This document shows positions 8,453 to 18,833 of a stretch of DNA of 64,000 nt, piece by piece. Each line of letters starts with the position of its first letter. Position 1 is the first letter of the stretch. Made by a program: the position numbers and the translations under genes. This DNA comes from Sthenelais limicola (lineage: Eukaryota; Annelida; Polychaeta; Phyllodocida; Sigalionidae): contig OW804096.1 of the NCBI GenBank assembly GCA_942159475.1, forward strand, positions 106,676,194-106,740,193. Reading direction: 5' to 3'. The notes below the pieces were generated by a model. It was not told the origin of the DNA. It saw only the letters and a program-made list of their open reading frames with translations, and did no database searches.

Positions 8453-9930
8453 ATGAAAAATCTCATCCATTCTGGATTAGCCCCAGACCTTATTAATCTA
8501 AGGAAAACCCTAAAGGAATCCAACAAAAAGATTCAACAGTTGCGACAGGCTGCTGAGCGTCAAAAAAAAGCTCGTGAGAAACAAAAGAGGAAACTTGAAG
8601 TCCTTTCTGACAAACTGCTGGACGCTGGCCTAAATCCACCTAGGAGTAAAGCTGGAAGACCTTCAATAGAAGAAAATCAAGAAGGACTACTGGAGACAAT
8701 AAAAGAAATAGCAAAGCTTGGAGGAGCTGCCGATGAGAAAAGGAGAAGCGAGAATATTCGTTTGGCTAGGACTCTTGATGATCTGACAAATGAATTAAAC
8801 CTTGCAGGATATTCCATAAGTCGGAGCGCCACTTACCTTCGTCTGGTACCTCACAGGTGGAACACAACTGAGGGAAAGAGACATATTAACACTGTACCAG
8901 TAAAATTGAAAAAAGCAGAAACTAGCACTCACAAAAGTCATATGGATTCACGATTTGCTGCAGCAACACTGAGGTATTTACATCAGTTAGCTTCAACTAT
9001 TGGCCCAAAACATGCTATCTTTATCAGTCAAGATGACAAAGCGAGAGTCCCTATAGGGATCACTGCAGCTAATAAACAAGCTCCTTTACTGATGTCTCTG
9101 GAATATAGAGTCACACTTCCAGACCATGACTGGGTCATAGCAGAACGCCATAAACTCATACCATCGGTGTATGCATTTTGCTCTATAAAGGAGAATATGA
9201 TTGGTGATGAAAGGGCATTATCATATTCAGGGCCTACTTATCTTGCCATAAGAAGTGGAAAGCATGATTCTAGCACAGCATACAGCCATGGGGTTGACTT
9301 CAACTCAATAGTTGAGTTAGAAGATGACGTTATAGCTCAACATGTCAAGACAGATAACGGTGGAATTAAGCCAGTTCTTATTGTTTCAACTGATGGCGGA
9401 CCAGATGAAAACCCTAGATACCCAAAAGTACTTAAAGTCTTTGCCCACCATTTCAAGGAGCATAATCTTGATGCAGTTTATGTAGGCACAAATGCGCCAG
9501 GGAGAAGTGCCTTTAATCCTGTTGAAAGGCGCATGGCTCCATTAAGCCATGATTTAGCTGGGTTAATATTACCCTATGACACATATGGTAGTCATTTGGA
9601 TTCTTCACACAAGACCGTCGATGAAGATTTGGAGAGAAAGAACTTTGCCAAGGCTGGCCAGATTCTTGCTGAAGTCTGGAGAAGCACCGTCATTGATTCT
9701 TTCCCAGTAATCACCGAATATGTGGAGCCCAATGACGAGAATATGGAGAAATATGTAAATGCCCCACCTTTGACGGAGGAATGGAAAGCCAAACATGTTC
9801 GCCAAAGCCAATATCTCCTACAGATAGTGAAGTGCACTGATCTCAAATGCTGCTCCCCCTATCGTAGCAGTTTGAGAACTGTCCTGCATGATGGCTTCTT
9901 ACCATCCCCTGTACCCATAACACAGACTGG
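8453..9930 (+). pseudogene. DDE-transposase-like gene, 3' part of interrupted exon
   Basis: About 490 codons with no internal stop. The order is an N-terminal charged coiled coil (LRKTLKESNKKIQQLRQAAE), a GRPSIEE helix-turn-helix-like part, LSRS/YLRLVPHR, then the putative catalytic core: FISQDDKARVPIG (first Asp), VLIVSTDGGPDENPRY (second Asp) and AFNPVERRMAPLSHD (candidate Glu). The end is Cys-rich (CTDLKCCSPY). I recognise this as a widespread unnamed animal/fungal protein type with DDE-like residues, but I cannot name a transposon superfamily. A strong donor (GACTGG|GTAAGTAA, 9930/9931) before the stop suggests another exon. The exon is split by YR element 1, so no full protein can be made here. 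Confidence 0.65.
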
Positions 9931-10139
9931 GTAAGTAATTTTCAGCTAGTTTTAAATATTTTCTGTTTGTAAGCGATCAACTTTAATATCCAGTAAATAA
10001 TTCCATAGTATTCATTCAAATGTAAGTATAACTGCTTAACATATAAAACAAATTTAATAATCTAAGAAAGTTTATTTATGAAGCTCAGAAAAACATTAAT
10101 GTCATCTGTACTCTACATAATTATATGATTCCGTGTTAA

Positions 10140-10729
10140 GGATGATCGCGGGTATTTCTCAGTTGCCAAAAACGGCGGGGATTTTACGACATTGACCATG
10201 TTGATATTTTTTTATTTTTTTTATCATTTCTTAGGTTAGTGATGTTCAGTTATTAAAAAGAAACACTTCTGACTTTTGAACAGATTAGTATATGTTTTTT
10301 TTCTGGTTTGTTATTGTTTTACAACACCGTAAGCCACCTTGTTTACATGAAATTCAAAGCTAGTCCAGCTCTCAATCACTGCACTGTCAAGTTTGGGGGC
10401 CTCCAGCTCCTAAAGTAATCTGGGGACCACCCGTTTTCTTGTTATTTTCAGAAAGTATATCCCTTAAACTATGATATACTAAAAAATTAGCCAACTCTAA
10501 TTACAATTTATGGTTTAAAATGGATAAAACGTTTCAAAAACGCCCTTTTCTCCATAGACGGCCATATTAAATTAATTAAATAACTTTTTATTTTCAAACG
10601 GAAATAGCAAAAAATCTAGTCTGGGGACCCCCCTTAAAAAAATTATATTTGAAATCAGCATGATTTGGAGTACAAAGTGTGAAAAAATCAGGCTGATCTA
10701 TTTACTTTGGGAAATACCCGCGGTCATCC
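10140..10729. mobile_element. MITE with TTAA flanks
   Basis: A 590-bp unit with terminal inverted repeats GGATGATCGCGGGTATTTC at the left and its near-perfect complement at the right (one mismatch), flanked by TTAA at 10136-10139 and 10730-10733. A TTAA duplication is typical of piggyBac and Kolobok elements. No coding frame is present, so it is nonautonomous. The interior includes AAAACGCCC and ACC-rich stretches without known motifs. Confidence 0.75.
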
Positions 10730-10896
10730 TTAAAGCTATTATTATTCCTATACTATTAATCTGACAATACCAACACTTGAATGACAACGATCTGAGTGTC
10801 AGGTGGCTAGTTTGGGAATTTCTGACGAATGTGTTATTCAATTCATGACACTGCGAATAATTACACTGTACCCATGATAAAGACTTTCAATCTTAT

Positions 10897-11785
10897 ATGA
10901 ATCGGTTTTCGAAAAAACCGATCATTAATTCCGACCTATTGTTCACATAGCAGTCGGTTCGGTTCGGGTCCATATCACCGTCGAAATATTTGAGGCAAAC
11001 CGAACGAACCGAAGGGCTAAAAACGATAATCCGACCTGTTTGATTTTCATCGGTTTCTGGCCGGTTTTTCATGAAACCGATGGAACCGAACAGACGTTCC
11101 GACCAGTTGTGCTTACCATCGGAATGAATAGGACTGTTTCGGTCTGGAATTGATGTAATAAATCTATTTTATTCCGAGCCGATGAGAACCGACCAGTTGC
11201 ACACACCCTTGGTTCAGTTCCGCTCGGTTCGGTTGGAATAAAAAATCGATCACCCTGTGCGCACAAAACCGATGCAAACCGTAGCATTGTTTCATTGATA
11301 AAAACCGATTGGGACATAAGGCTTATTCCGACCTGTGGAACACGCCTATAAGTTAGGGTAATGGGCCGCTTCCACAGGTCGGAATAACCTTATGTCCAAA
11401 TCGGTTTTAATAAGAAACCAAGCACATCGGTTTTCATAGGTTTCCATAGGTTTATCACTATTCCTACCGAGCCGAACCTACACATTTTGGTCTGTTCAAC
11501 TGCTCGGATCGGAATGGAATGCAACGTCGGTGCATGAAAAAACCGATCCGAACTGCTGAGAATTGAACCGGTCGGATTATCGTTTTTAGCCCTTCGGTTC
11601 GCTCGGTTTGCCTTAAATATTCCGACGGTGCTATTCCGTTCCGATTGGGGCCGAACGGGACCGATGCCATGTCACCACCAGGTCAGAATTAATGATCGGT
11701 TTTTAGAATCAAACCGAACCGAACCGACAGCTATATCACCAACAGGTCGGAATTAATGATCGGATTTTGGAAAACCGATTGAGAC
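10897..11785. repeat. Large imperfect hairpin (foldback) of two inverted arms
   Basis: The left arm (about 10897-11338) and right arm (about 11369-11785) are imperfect complements around a loop of about 30 bp. For example TTCCGACCTGTGGAA pairs with TTCCACAGGTCGGAA at the centre, and GAAGGGCTAAAAACGATAAT pairs with ATTATCGTTTTTAGCCCTTC further out. Both arms are packed with CCGAAC/TCGGTTC words. It looks like two related MITE copies in head-to-head orientation. There is no gene in it. Confidence 0.7.
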
Positions 11786-12272
11786 GTAAAGGGTGGGTTC
11801 CACTGGCCGGCTACTTCTCCCGCTACTGCTCCCGCTTCTTGCTGAAAGAAGCGGGAGCAGAAGCGGGAGAGTAACGGGAATGGGTGCTATTGGCTCCCGC
11901 TCCAAAGCCACGTTACTTCCCGCTTCTTTTGGAGCGTTTTCGAAGCGTAGAGTGCCCCCGCTTCGATCAAACATGTTTGATTTGAAGCGCCGCTACTTTG
12001 TAGCGGGAGGTAGCGGGAAGTAGCGGGAGCTGAAGCGGGGCAATGGCACCACTCTACGTTACCCCTCGCGCTACTTGATGCGTCCATTTCTATGTGAAAA
12101 TAAAATGTCGTCTGCTTAGATTTCTGAGTAGCGTTAGAAGTAGCGGTGGAAGTAGCGGGCCAATAGCACCCATTCCGGTATACCTTCAGAAACGGGAAGA
12201 GTAGCGGGAAGAGAAGCCGGCCAGTGGAACCCAGCCTTAAGGCTTATTCCGACCAGTGGAAGGGGCCCATTA
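11359..12272. mobile_element. MITE X, host of a nested MITE
   Basis: The ends TAATGGGCCGCTTCCAC (left) and TTCCACTGGTCGGAATAAG as the complement of the right end (12272 leftward) form inverted repeats that continue for about 50 bp, ending in TAAT/ATTA. The element is split at 11787 by MITE Y; its own length is about 460 bp. It forms the right arm of the hairpin at 10897-11785. TSD is probably TA, which does not settle the superfamily. Confidence 0.65.
11790..12237. mobile_element. MITE Y nested in MITE X, TAA duplication
   Basis: A 448-bp GC-rich element with terminal inverted repeats around TGGGTTCCACTGGCCGGCT and many copies of the word AGCGGGA(A/G) and its complement. It is bounded by a TAA duplication (11787-11789 and 12238-12240). 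Removing it with one TAA restores the sequence seen in the sister arm (GACATAAGGCTTATTCCGAC at 11322). A 3-bp TAA/TWA duplication is characteristic of PIF/Harbinger elements. No coding frame. Confidence 0.75.
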
Positions 12273-12310
12273 GTTGAAGGAAAGAAAACGGTACCGGTAG
12301 CCTACTGAGG

Positions 12311-13225
12311 TACCGTCAATGCCATGACAATGGGGGTTACTTGAGACAGTTTTTTCTGGTTTTTTGTAAACGACTTGAGATATTTTCATGTTTGAGACAT
12401 AGAATTAAAAACATTATCTTCGATCAACTGATTCACACCTTTCTCGATATTTTGGGTAAAAAAATAATAATTTATCAATTAGTTATTTTAAAAAATATAA
12501 TGTCTCAAGTAACCCAACACATGCCATGGGGTTACTTGAGACATAGGCAAATTGCATTAGGCCCCTACCATATAAAATCTTTACTTTTCCAAGATTGGTT
12601 TTCATCTGTTTTACTTGAAACTGGGGGGTTTCCCCTGGCCGGTCTCTAATTACCAGTAAAGCAGCCATTATTTCGCATGAATTTCGAACCATATCATTAT
12701 ATTACATCCTTTTAACAATTTTACATTAATTCAGTCCTAATTATGTCTTCAAATCGGCGCTCAATCAAATAAAAAACACAATATTTAGCTGTCTCAAGTT
12801 ACCCCATGTCTGTCTCAAGTTACCCCCAATGTGCCTTTTTCTTCCATTAATTGATGATGACAATTAAGGACTTTAATCAAAATGATTAATAATAGTTACA
12901 CTGTAATCTCAAAATCTTTTCACATGGTATTTATTATACAATTCTGGGTCTACCATCACAGAAAAAATACACAAAATGACATTCTACAGTATCCTCTAAA
13001 ATGCAGATAAAAACAACCCAAATTCAAGTGCGTTTTATATGCTCAAATAGTATGTTCCATTCATCTTCAACAAATCATTTGTGTCAAGAATCATTTGAAT
13101 TTTTTAATTGGTACCTAATTTTTATATTTAAAAAAAATAAATTGAACACAAGCAGCCCACAGTACTGAAAAAGGCCTTTTGTCTCAAGTTACCCCGCATA
13201 TCTCAAGTAACCCCCATTGACGGTA
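12311..13225. mobile_element. MITE Z with TCTCAAGTAACCCC-rich ends
   Basis: Terminal inverted repeats TACCGTCAAT (12311) and ATTGACGGTA (13216-13225) are each followed by the word GGGGTTACTTGAGAC or its complement. That word recurs inside at about 12500-12545, 12788-12835 and 13180-13215. TA at both ends is compatible with a Tc1/mariner-like TA duplication. No coding frame; nonautonomous. Its right half (12849-13225) is repeated at 19758-20134 as part of the duplication around YR element 2. Confidence 0.65.
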
Positions 13226-14167
13226 GATTTTTTTTTTTTTTAAACCACTTTTATTCAATCTCTCAACAAAGAACCACTCTTACTGGGCAGATAACATCAA
13301 AATTTACATCACACCCTTTGCCTCTTCCGTGCTGAAACGATTAAAAGTGTTTTCTAATACATTATCATTTAAACCACACTAAAAAAAATAGAGATGATAT
13401 CGATTATATTTCTATGCTAGTTAAGTCTGAGAAAAGTTTTCTCCACGCCTCCCTACACTCCTTAGGCACATTCAACACTTTGTTTTGATACAACACTGTT
13501 CTGACTCTATTTATTAGGTCTGCTATTACAATTTTAATCGACAAAAAACCTTGATGAAATAATTTCTGTCTGTGTATTATCACTTTTACTTGGAGGACAA
13601 TCCAATTAACTATTTTCTCGTTTACACCACAGTTCTCTATACCAAATATTATGTCGACAGGTTTGAAGAGTATTACTCCATTTCTTTCCAGAAACATCTG
13701 GTTACCATTCTTCGTCGATCTTAAATGGTTCATAGAACATATCATTCGTAATACCTCTTGCCATAGGCTATTCGTTCTACTACATTGTACAAAGAAGTGT
13801 TCTACGCTGTCAATATCATTGCAAAAGCAACATTTATTAGATTTAACTATATTCATGTTTTTTAAGACTTTGTTGCATGTTACAGCTCTGTGGATGATTC
13901 TGTATTGCAGAGTTTGAAGCCTCGTCTCCTTTGTAACCAGATACGGATGGAAGAAGATTTTTTTCCATTCAAAGTTTACAATTTCTTGGTCATTTAAATT
14001 AAGAATATCTTTCCAAGTGTACAGTTTTTCGAGTTTTGTTTTTCTCTTCAACACAAGAGCGTTGTACAAAGCTTTCGCACTGGCTGATCTTACATTTAAC
14101 TCTACTCCATTTATTGAGATCATAATGGCGTCATTGGCTAGCGTTTCAGGTTCGTTTCTAAGCATTT
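12849..14167. repeat. 1319-bp direct duplication, left copy
   Basis: This block equals 19758-21076 with a constant offset of 6909 bases and no net indel. By eye I count about nine substitutions, all within the first 480 bp, and none in the remaining 840 bp. The left copy begins inside MITE Z and ends inside a LINE reading frame exactly where YR element 2 starts. Left of it the MITE continues, so this copy keeps the original left flank. Confidence 0.85.
13228..14167 (-). pseudogene. LINE 3' end, L1/Tx1-like, left copy (truncated)
   Basis: A T run at 13228-13241 is the poly(A) tail of a minus-strand LINE. The frame 14165-13404 is the C-terminus of an ORF2-type protein: WKDILNLNDQEIVNFEW, LQTLQYRIIHRAVTCNK and a zf-RVT-like zinc knuckle CCFCNDIDSVEHFFVQC. 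This C-terminal arrangement is usual in L1/Tx1-group LINEs. The copy is cut at its upstream side by YR element 2 and cannot code for a full protein. It appears identical in protein sequence to the right copy. Confidence 0.8.
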
Positions 14168-14176
14168 GCGAAGGCG

Positions 14177-14218
14177 GGACTTTTCAACAGCTCTCATAAG
14201 CTGTACCAAAAGGTTTTC
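14177..14218 (+). repeat. Element 2 repeat A1 (shortened)
   Basis: 42 bp from GGACTTTTCAACAGCTCTC to the AGGTTTTC end, identical to 19309-19350. The nine bases before it (14168-14176) do not match the sequence before A2, which supports a truncated or rearranged left end. Confidence 0.75.
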
Positions 14219-14282
14219 TCCCTCTTCACTACGTGTTTGGCCCTTTTCTTCTCGCCAAAAACACTCTCTTCTTTCTGGCAAC

Positions 14283-15447
14283 ATGTCAGAGACCGAGCAA
14301 GACCTACTAGAAGGGACCGGAGTTGAGACAAGATCAGCGAAGGCTCCGGCGAAGAGACGGCCTAAGCTTCCCGTCAGATTCCGCGATGACAAAGATGGCG
14401 CCAAGCCTGAGAACGTCCAGCCTCATGAGTCAGAGAGCGAGGAAGATGTATTCTACACTCCGGCGGCTAAGAAGAAGGCTCCAGGTTGTCCGCCTAAACA
14501 ACCAGCTCCGATTTCATTGGGAGACGTGAAAGAGCTTATGAAGGAAGCTCTGGCAGAGTTCAGAAAAACTCTACCTACGCCAGTGGTACATCATCATGAA
14601 GCGCCTCGCGACACACTGGGCCCAAAAGTTCCCCCTGGTAACCAGGCACGCCAACCGTCACAGCCAGTCTCCACAGCTGGAGCTCCCGGCCTAGCGGGCT
14701 TCCGAGATGTCGGGCCAAGGCAAATCCCAGTAATTCAACCCATCTTTACTGCTGACCAAGGCTCTCTACCTCCGCCAAAGGACCTAATAACGCCATTCAG
14801 GGACACGGAACTCATGTTCGATGCTCTAGATCGCCAGTACCCGTCTCTAGGAAACCCACGCGGTATGTACAAGATAGTTACTCCATTTTCAACTCCTGAA
14901 GCCTCGCTCCCCCCTGCTCTGTATAGCCAAGTCAGGAAGCAAAAGAGAGAGCTTACGCTCCCTGAGTATGTGTGTGGGTTTGCCTGCATGACAGCACGTA
15001 ATCTCTCTACTTCGAGTGTACAATTCCAAATGCTTAGACATCTTGAACAGTTAGCAGAGGATGCTGTCGATAGCCAGTGGTCAGCTGTGAGAGCCTGGAG
15101 CCAGGCCTGTCTGGCCTACATAAATGACAGCCAAGCAACTTGGTCAGATGATGCATTCTTTCGATCGGAGAGGGCTCGCCTCAGCTGGAAATCAGCCTGC
15201 TCGGTCGGAGTCACAACTGAGTGTCCATGCCCTGATTATAATGCGGGCCAGTGTGATGAGTCCGACAACCACACCCAGGGTGTGCTAAGGGCTCACACAC
15301 TCATGTGGATTCTGCTATTACTTAACGAAAGGTTCAAAATATCCGCATCAAGCAACAAAATGCAACAACAAGCGCAACATGCCCCGAGATGGGAAGAAGG
15401 ATTCCTCATACAAAAAGGGGAACTTCTCAGCGGAGTCAAAAAACTAG
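14283..15447 (+). pseudogene. Gag-like protein of element 2 (frameshifted)
   Basis: Starts at the ATG MSETEQDLLEGTGVETRSAK. It has a Lys/Pro-rich N-terminus, then PPALYSQVRKQKRELTLPEY and YVCGFACMTARNL, which correspond to the YYCGFAAMCAM segment of element 1 Gag, then CPCPDYNAGQCDESDNHTQG. At about 15285-15290 the frame slips by one base; the second half of the zinc-finger region (THSCGFCYYLTKGSKYPH and a CNNKRN end) continues in the next frame to a TAG at 15445-15447. Apart from this slip the gene looks well preserved, so an assembly error is a possible alternative. Confidence 0.75.
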
Positions 15448-15509
15448 CTACGCAGGACTCGGTGAGTGTTCATTATCAAAATCAAGTTCACTCCCCCCAG
15501 AGCTCACAT

Positions 15510-17951
15510 ATGTTTACATCTAGTCTATGTATCCGTTCACCAGTTTTACCTAGTTGTGCCTCAGCTGATTCAAGTGCATCTGTGCTCTCTTCTCGTCGTC
15601 TCACGGGCGGTGAGACTTCTGCAGCGGCTAACCAAAATGGCCGCCCATCACAACAATCCATCGGAGCTGTGTGTAGTGTTAATCATCTCGCTCCAAGTGT
15701 TAATAATCAAAGTAAAGACACAATATCTGCGGAAAATCAGCTTAATCCCTCTGTGGACGGTGATATATACTCATGTGAGCCTAACCAATCAGCAATTAAC
15801 CCAAACTTGTGTGTTTTTTCTCATCATCTTGACTCGCATCCTGCTCCTTGCCGTGACACTGTCATCGCGAGGCATGCGTGTTCACAGTACGTTAAGCCCC
15901 TCGTGTCCTCAAAATCTGCTACTCAAAACTTAGAAGAAGCTGAAGACTTCCCAGCTGAGGCGGCTAACGATATTTTTCAAAGTTTTCCTGTCACCCAGAA
16001 CCATCTGGAGACAGCGTGTGCTCTCTCATTACATTCGAATATCAGAGGCCCAGAAGTGTCCGACTTGTGTGTGTCTTCAAAGTGCTCAGGACAGATACCT
16101 CAAGTGTCATGCCCCACTTCTGATATTTTTGTTTTCAATGTCGATGATGACATATTTTTTCCTGAACTCCATGAGAGTTCAGAGTGTGAAATCTTACCAA
16201 ATAAGAACTTCGATTCATACTCAAGGTGGCCATATCCGTCCCTCATGATGGACCAATCCTCGGCTCATATATATGAAAAGGTGCTTGCATCAGGTCTACC
16301 TAATTGGCGCTCTGCCAGGATTGAACTCCCCTCTAGGTTAAAACGCAATAAATGGACACAAGAATCGACAGGCCACTCAGCTGATCAAATGATAATCAAC
16401 GGCCTCTACTTCGGGTTCCCTATACAATATATGGGACCACCAATCTTCTCAGCTGAGAACCCATCAAATCATCACTCAGCCACTCGCTTCCCTGTCCATG
16501 TGCAGGACTATGTTAGCTTCGAGGTGTCATGCGGGGCCCTAGCAGGTCCTTACAAAGCTCCACCATTTACTCCGTGGTTTAATACAAGCCCCCTCATGAC
16601 TCGCCCGAAGCAGGAGGAGGGGAAGCGCCCGCATCATCGTTGATCTATCCTTCACTGACGGGGGGGGTAAACAAGTGCATTAAGAAGAACTACTTCAACG
16701 GTGCGGCAGTCTTCCATCGCCTCCCAACTCTCCAAGATGTGGTTGATATCATCCATGAGTTTGGCCCAGCCTCTGCCCTCGTAGTAATAGACCTGAAGCG
16801 AGCTTACAGGCAGTTTGCAGTTTGCCCACTAGACTGGCCTCTGCTGGGCATCTCTACGGGCAATGCTCTATACTTTGACAAGGCTCTCCCATTCGGCTGC
16901 CGAGCCTCATCATTCGTCATGCAGTCAATAGCTGACTTCCTGGTCCGCGCTCTTCAGAGGAGAGGGATATCCGGAAAAATGTACCTGGACGAACTGATTC
17001 TGTGTGCCCAGTCATCTCAGAAGCTCCAGGTGCAACTTAAGACTGTCCTATCCCTATTTGAGGAGCTTGGCCTGGCTATAGCTCCAGAGAAGCTTCAGTC
17101 ACCGTCCCGGTGTGTCATCTGGCTGGGTATAAAGATAGATATAGAGGCCAATATTATATCTATCCCACCTACAAAACTTCAGGACATCCTGTCCTGTCTG
17201 GCCGCCCTCTACAACCAATCTTCAATCACCATTTCTCAACTTCAGTCTGCGTTGGGAAAGATTAACCACCTCAGCAAAGTGACTCCTCCCGCCAGGATGT
17301 TTATAAACCGCCTTCTCTCGGCATACAAGACCAGTCCGTGCAGACCTGGGCTGGTTCTTAAAGTTCCTCCCAGACTTCAATGGGAAGGCAATAATCCCGT
17401 CCAAGGAGATCTCTAAAACCATCTGGGCTGACGCTTGTCTGGAAGGTGCTGGCTCAACTGACGGCAAACACTGGTTCGCGTTCCAATTCCCAGCATCCCT
17501 GAAAGCTAACTCTATCAACCACCTTGAAGCAGTAAACTGCCTAGCAGCAGCGAGGATCCTAGTCTCAGAAGAAGACCGAGGCCACATAGTAAGGATATGT
17601 TGCGACAATCAAGCAGCTGTCGCTTCACTCAGAGGGGGGAGAGCGAGAGACGACTTCCTAGCAGCTTGTGTGAGAGACTTCTTCTTTCTTGCAGCATGCT
17701 CTCAAGTTCAATTCACATTTGTGCATGTCCCCGGTGTCCTCATGGACATACCCGACGCTCTATCAAGGTCATTCACGACCCCAGAGTTTAAATTAAAAGC
17801 AGCCAATCTCATTAACAATCTCTCTCTTAAGTCCACCAAGGCTTCACTTGATCACTACACCCTTCTTGATTTTAATAGGCCAAGTACAGGCTCGACTCGC
17901 CCACGCAGCACAACAGCGTCAGCAAGCGGCCTACCGCCCAGGCACGGTTAA
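15510..17951 (+). pseudogene. Reverse transcriptase-RNase H of element 2 (three frameshifts)
   Basis: The first ATG in the open frame is 15510. The conserved region begins at FDSYSRWPYPSLMM and LPNWRSARI and continues to SPLMTRPK. The frame slips at about 16620, slips again at an eight-G run (16660-16667, seven would keep frame), and a third time at about 17336. Palm motifs VIDLKRAYRQF and MYLDELILC are visible; the second active-site Asp is replaced by Glu. RNase H has IWADACLEGAGSTDG, HLEAVN, CCDNQAAVASL and VPGVLMDIPDALSR. The last 104 nt overlap the recombinase frame. By comparison with element 1 it lacks no domain. Confidence 0.8.
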
Positions 17952-18801
17952 GAACCGCAACACAGCCATCACTACTTACGTCGCCTTCTGCCACCAGATA
18001 GGCGCTTCATACTCATCTGCACCCTCATATATTATCTGCTGGTTCATCGAGTACTTAGCAGATCACTTCGCCCCAACAACGATAGCCAACACCATTTCAA
18101 GCCTCAGAACATACTTCACCAATGCGGCATTCAACATGGACCCGATCAACTCTCACCTGGTCTCTAATGCTCTGAGAGCTCTACAATTGGAGAAACAACA
18201 TATACCTCGTCAGAAGTCACCTGTCTCGCCAGCCATGCTTTCTGCATCCATCATGGCCCTGGCAGGACATCCCCATGGTATCCAGATAAAGGCCGCTGTC
18301 CTGGTTATGTTCTTCTCATTCATCAGGCAGAGTAACATTCTTCCCAGGACAGTCTCCGCCTTCGACCCATCTCGTCAGATCACCTGTGGCGACGTAGCCC
18401 TTCTCCCTGACGGTGCGTCAATCCGCCTAAAATGGTCAAAGACGCTCCAGAAGGGCCTCGCACATAAGGACATCTTCATCCCAGCAATACATGGCTCGCA
18501 CCTGTGCCCTATCAATGCCATTTCAAGCGTCTGGTCCCCTTCTCTTCACCCAGATACTCCCCTCATCAGGTTCCCGGACGGAAACTGCATGACATCGGGC
18601 TTCCCCACTCATTCAATTTCCCTCCATAGCCTTCGCCGGGGCGGCGCATCATTTGCATTCAACTCTGGCTCCGCTTCTCTGGAAGACATAAAATCCCACG
18701 GTACCTGGTCTTTAGAAAGTGTGAATGCTTACATCCACCTGGTCCAATTCCAGTCCACAACTGTCCATCAAGCCCTTAAATCCATTCATTCATTCATATA
18801 A
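17848..18801 (+). CDS. Tyrosine recombinase of element 2
   Basis: 317 codons, intact. Catalytic candidates are Arg160 in FSFIRQSNIL, His260 and Arg263 in LHSLRRGGASF, His284 in SHGTWS and Tyr295 in NAYIHL, the expected R-H-x-x-R-H-Y pattern. The N-terminal part (RPGTVKNRNTAITTYVAF) is the usual core-binding domain. As in element 1, the frame overlaps the end of the RNase H frame and the conserved part has no nearby ATG; TTG at 17848 is only the first candidate. It is the only undamaged frame of this element. Confidence 0.85.
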   Translation: MITTPFLILIGQVQARLAHAAQQRQQAAYRPGTVKNRNTAITTYVAFCHQIGASYSSAPSYIICWFIEYLADHFAPTTIANTISSLRTYFTNAAFNMDPINSHLVSNALRALQLEKQHIPRQKSPVSPAMLSASIMALAGHPHGIQIKAAVLVMFFSFIRQSNILPRTVSAFDPSRQITCGDVALLPDGASIRLKWSKTLQKGLAHKDIFIPAIHGSHLCPINAISSVWSPSLHPDTPLIRFPDGNCMTSGFPTHSISLHSLRRGGASFAFNSGSASLEDIKSHGTWSLESVNAYIHLVQFQSTTVHQALKSIHSFI

Positions 18802-18833
18802 CCCTTCTATCCAAAACCCACTTCCTCCGGCCT

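Noticed and set aside
8268..8526. N-terminal extension of the element 1 gag frame
   Set aside because: It reads antisense through repeat A1 and the neighbouring transposase exon; the first ATG inside the element body (8268) is the likelier start.
14166..16643. One continuous 825-codon frame
   Set aside because: It joins the first part of gag, a wrong-frame stretch after a one-base slip at about 15287, and the start of the RT frame. Gag and RT are better called separately.
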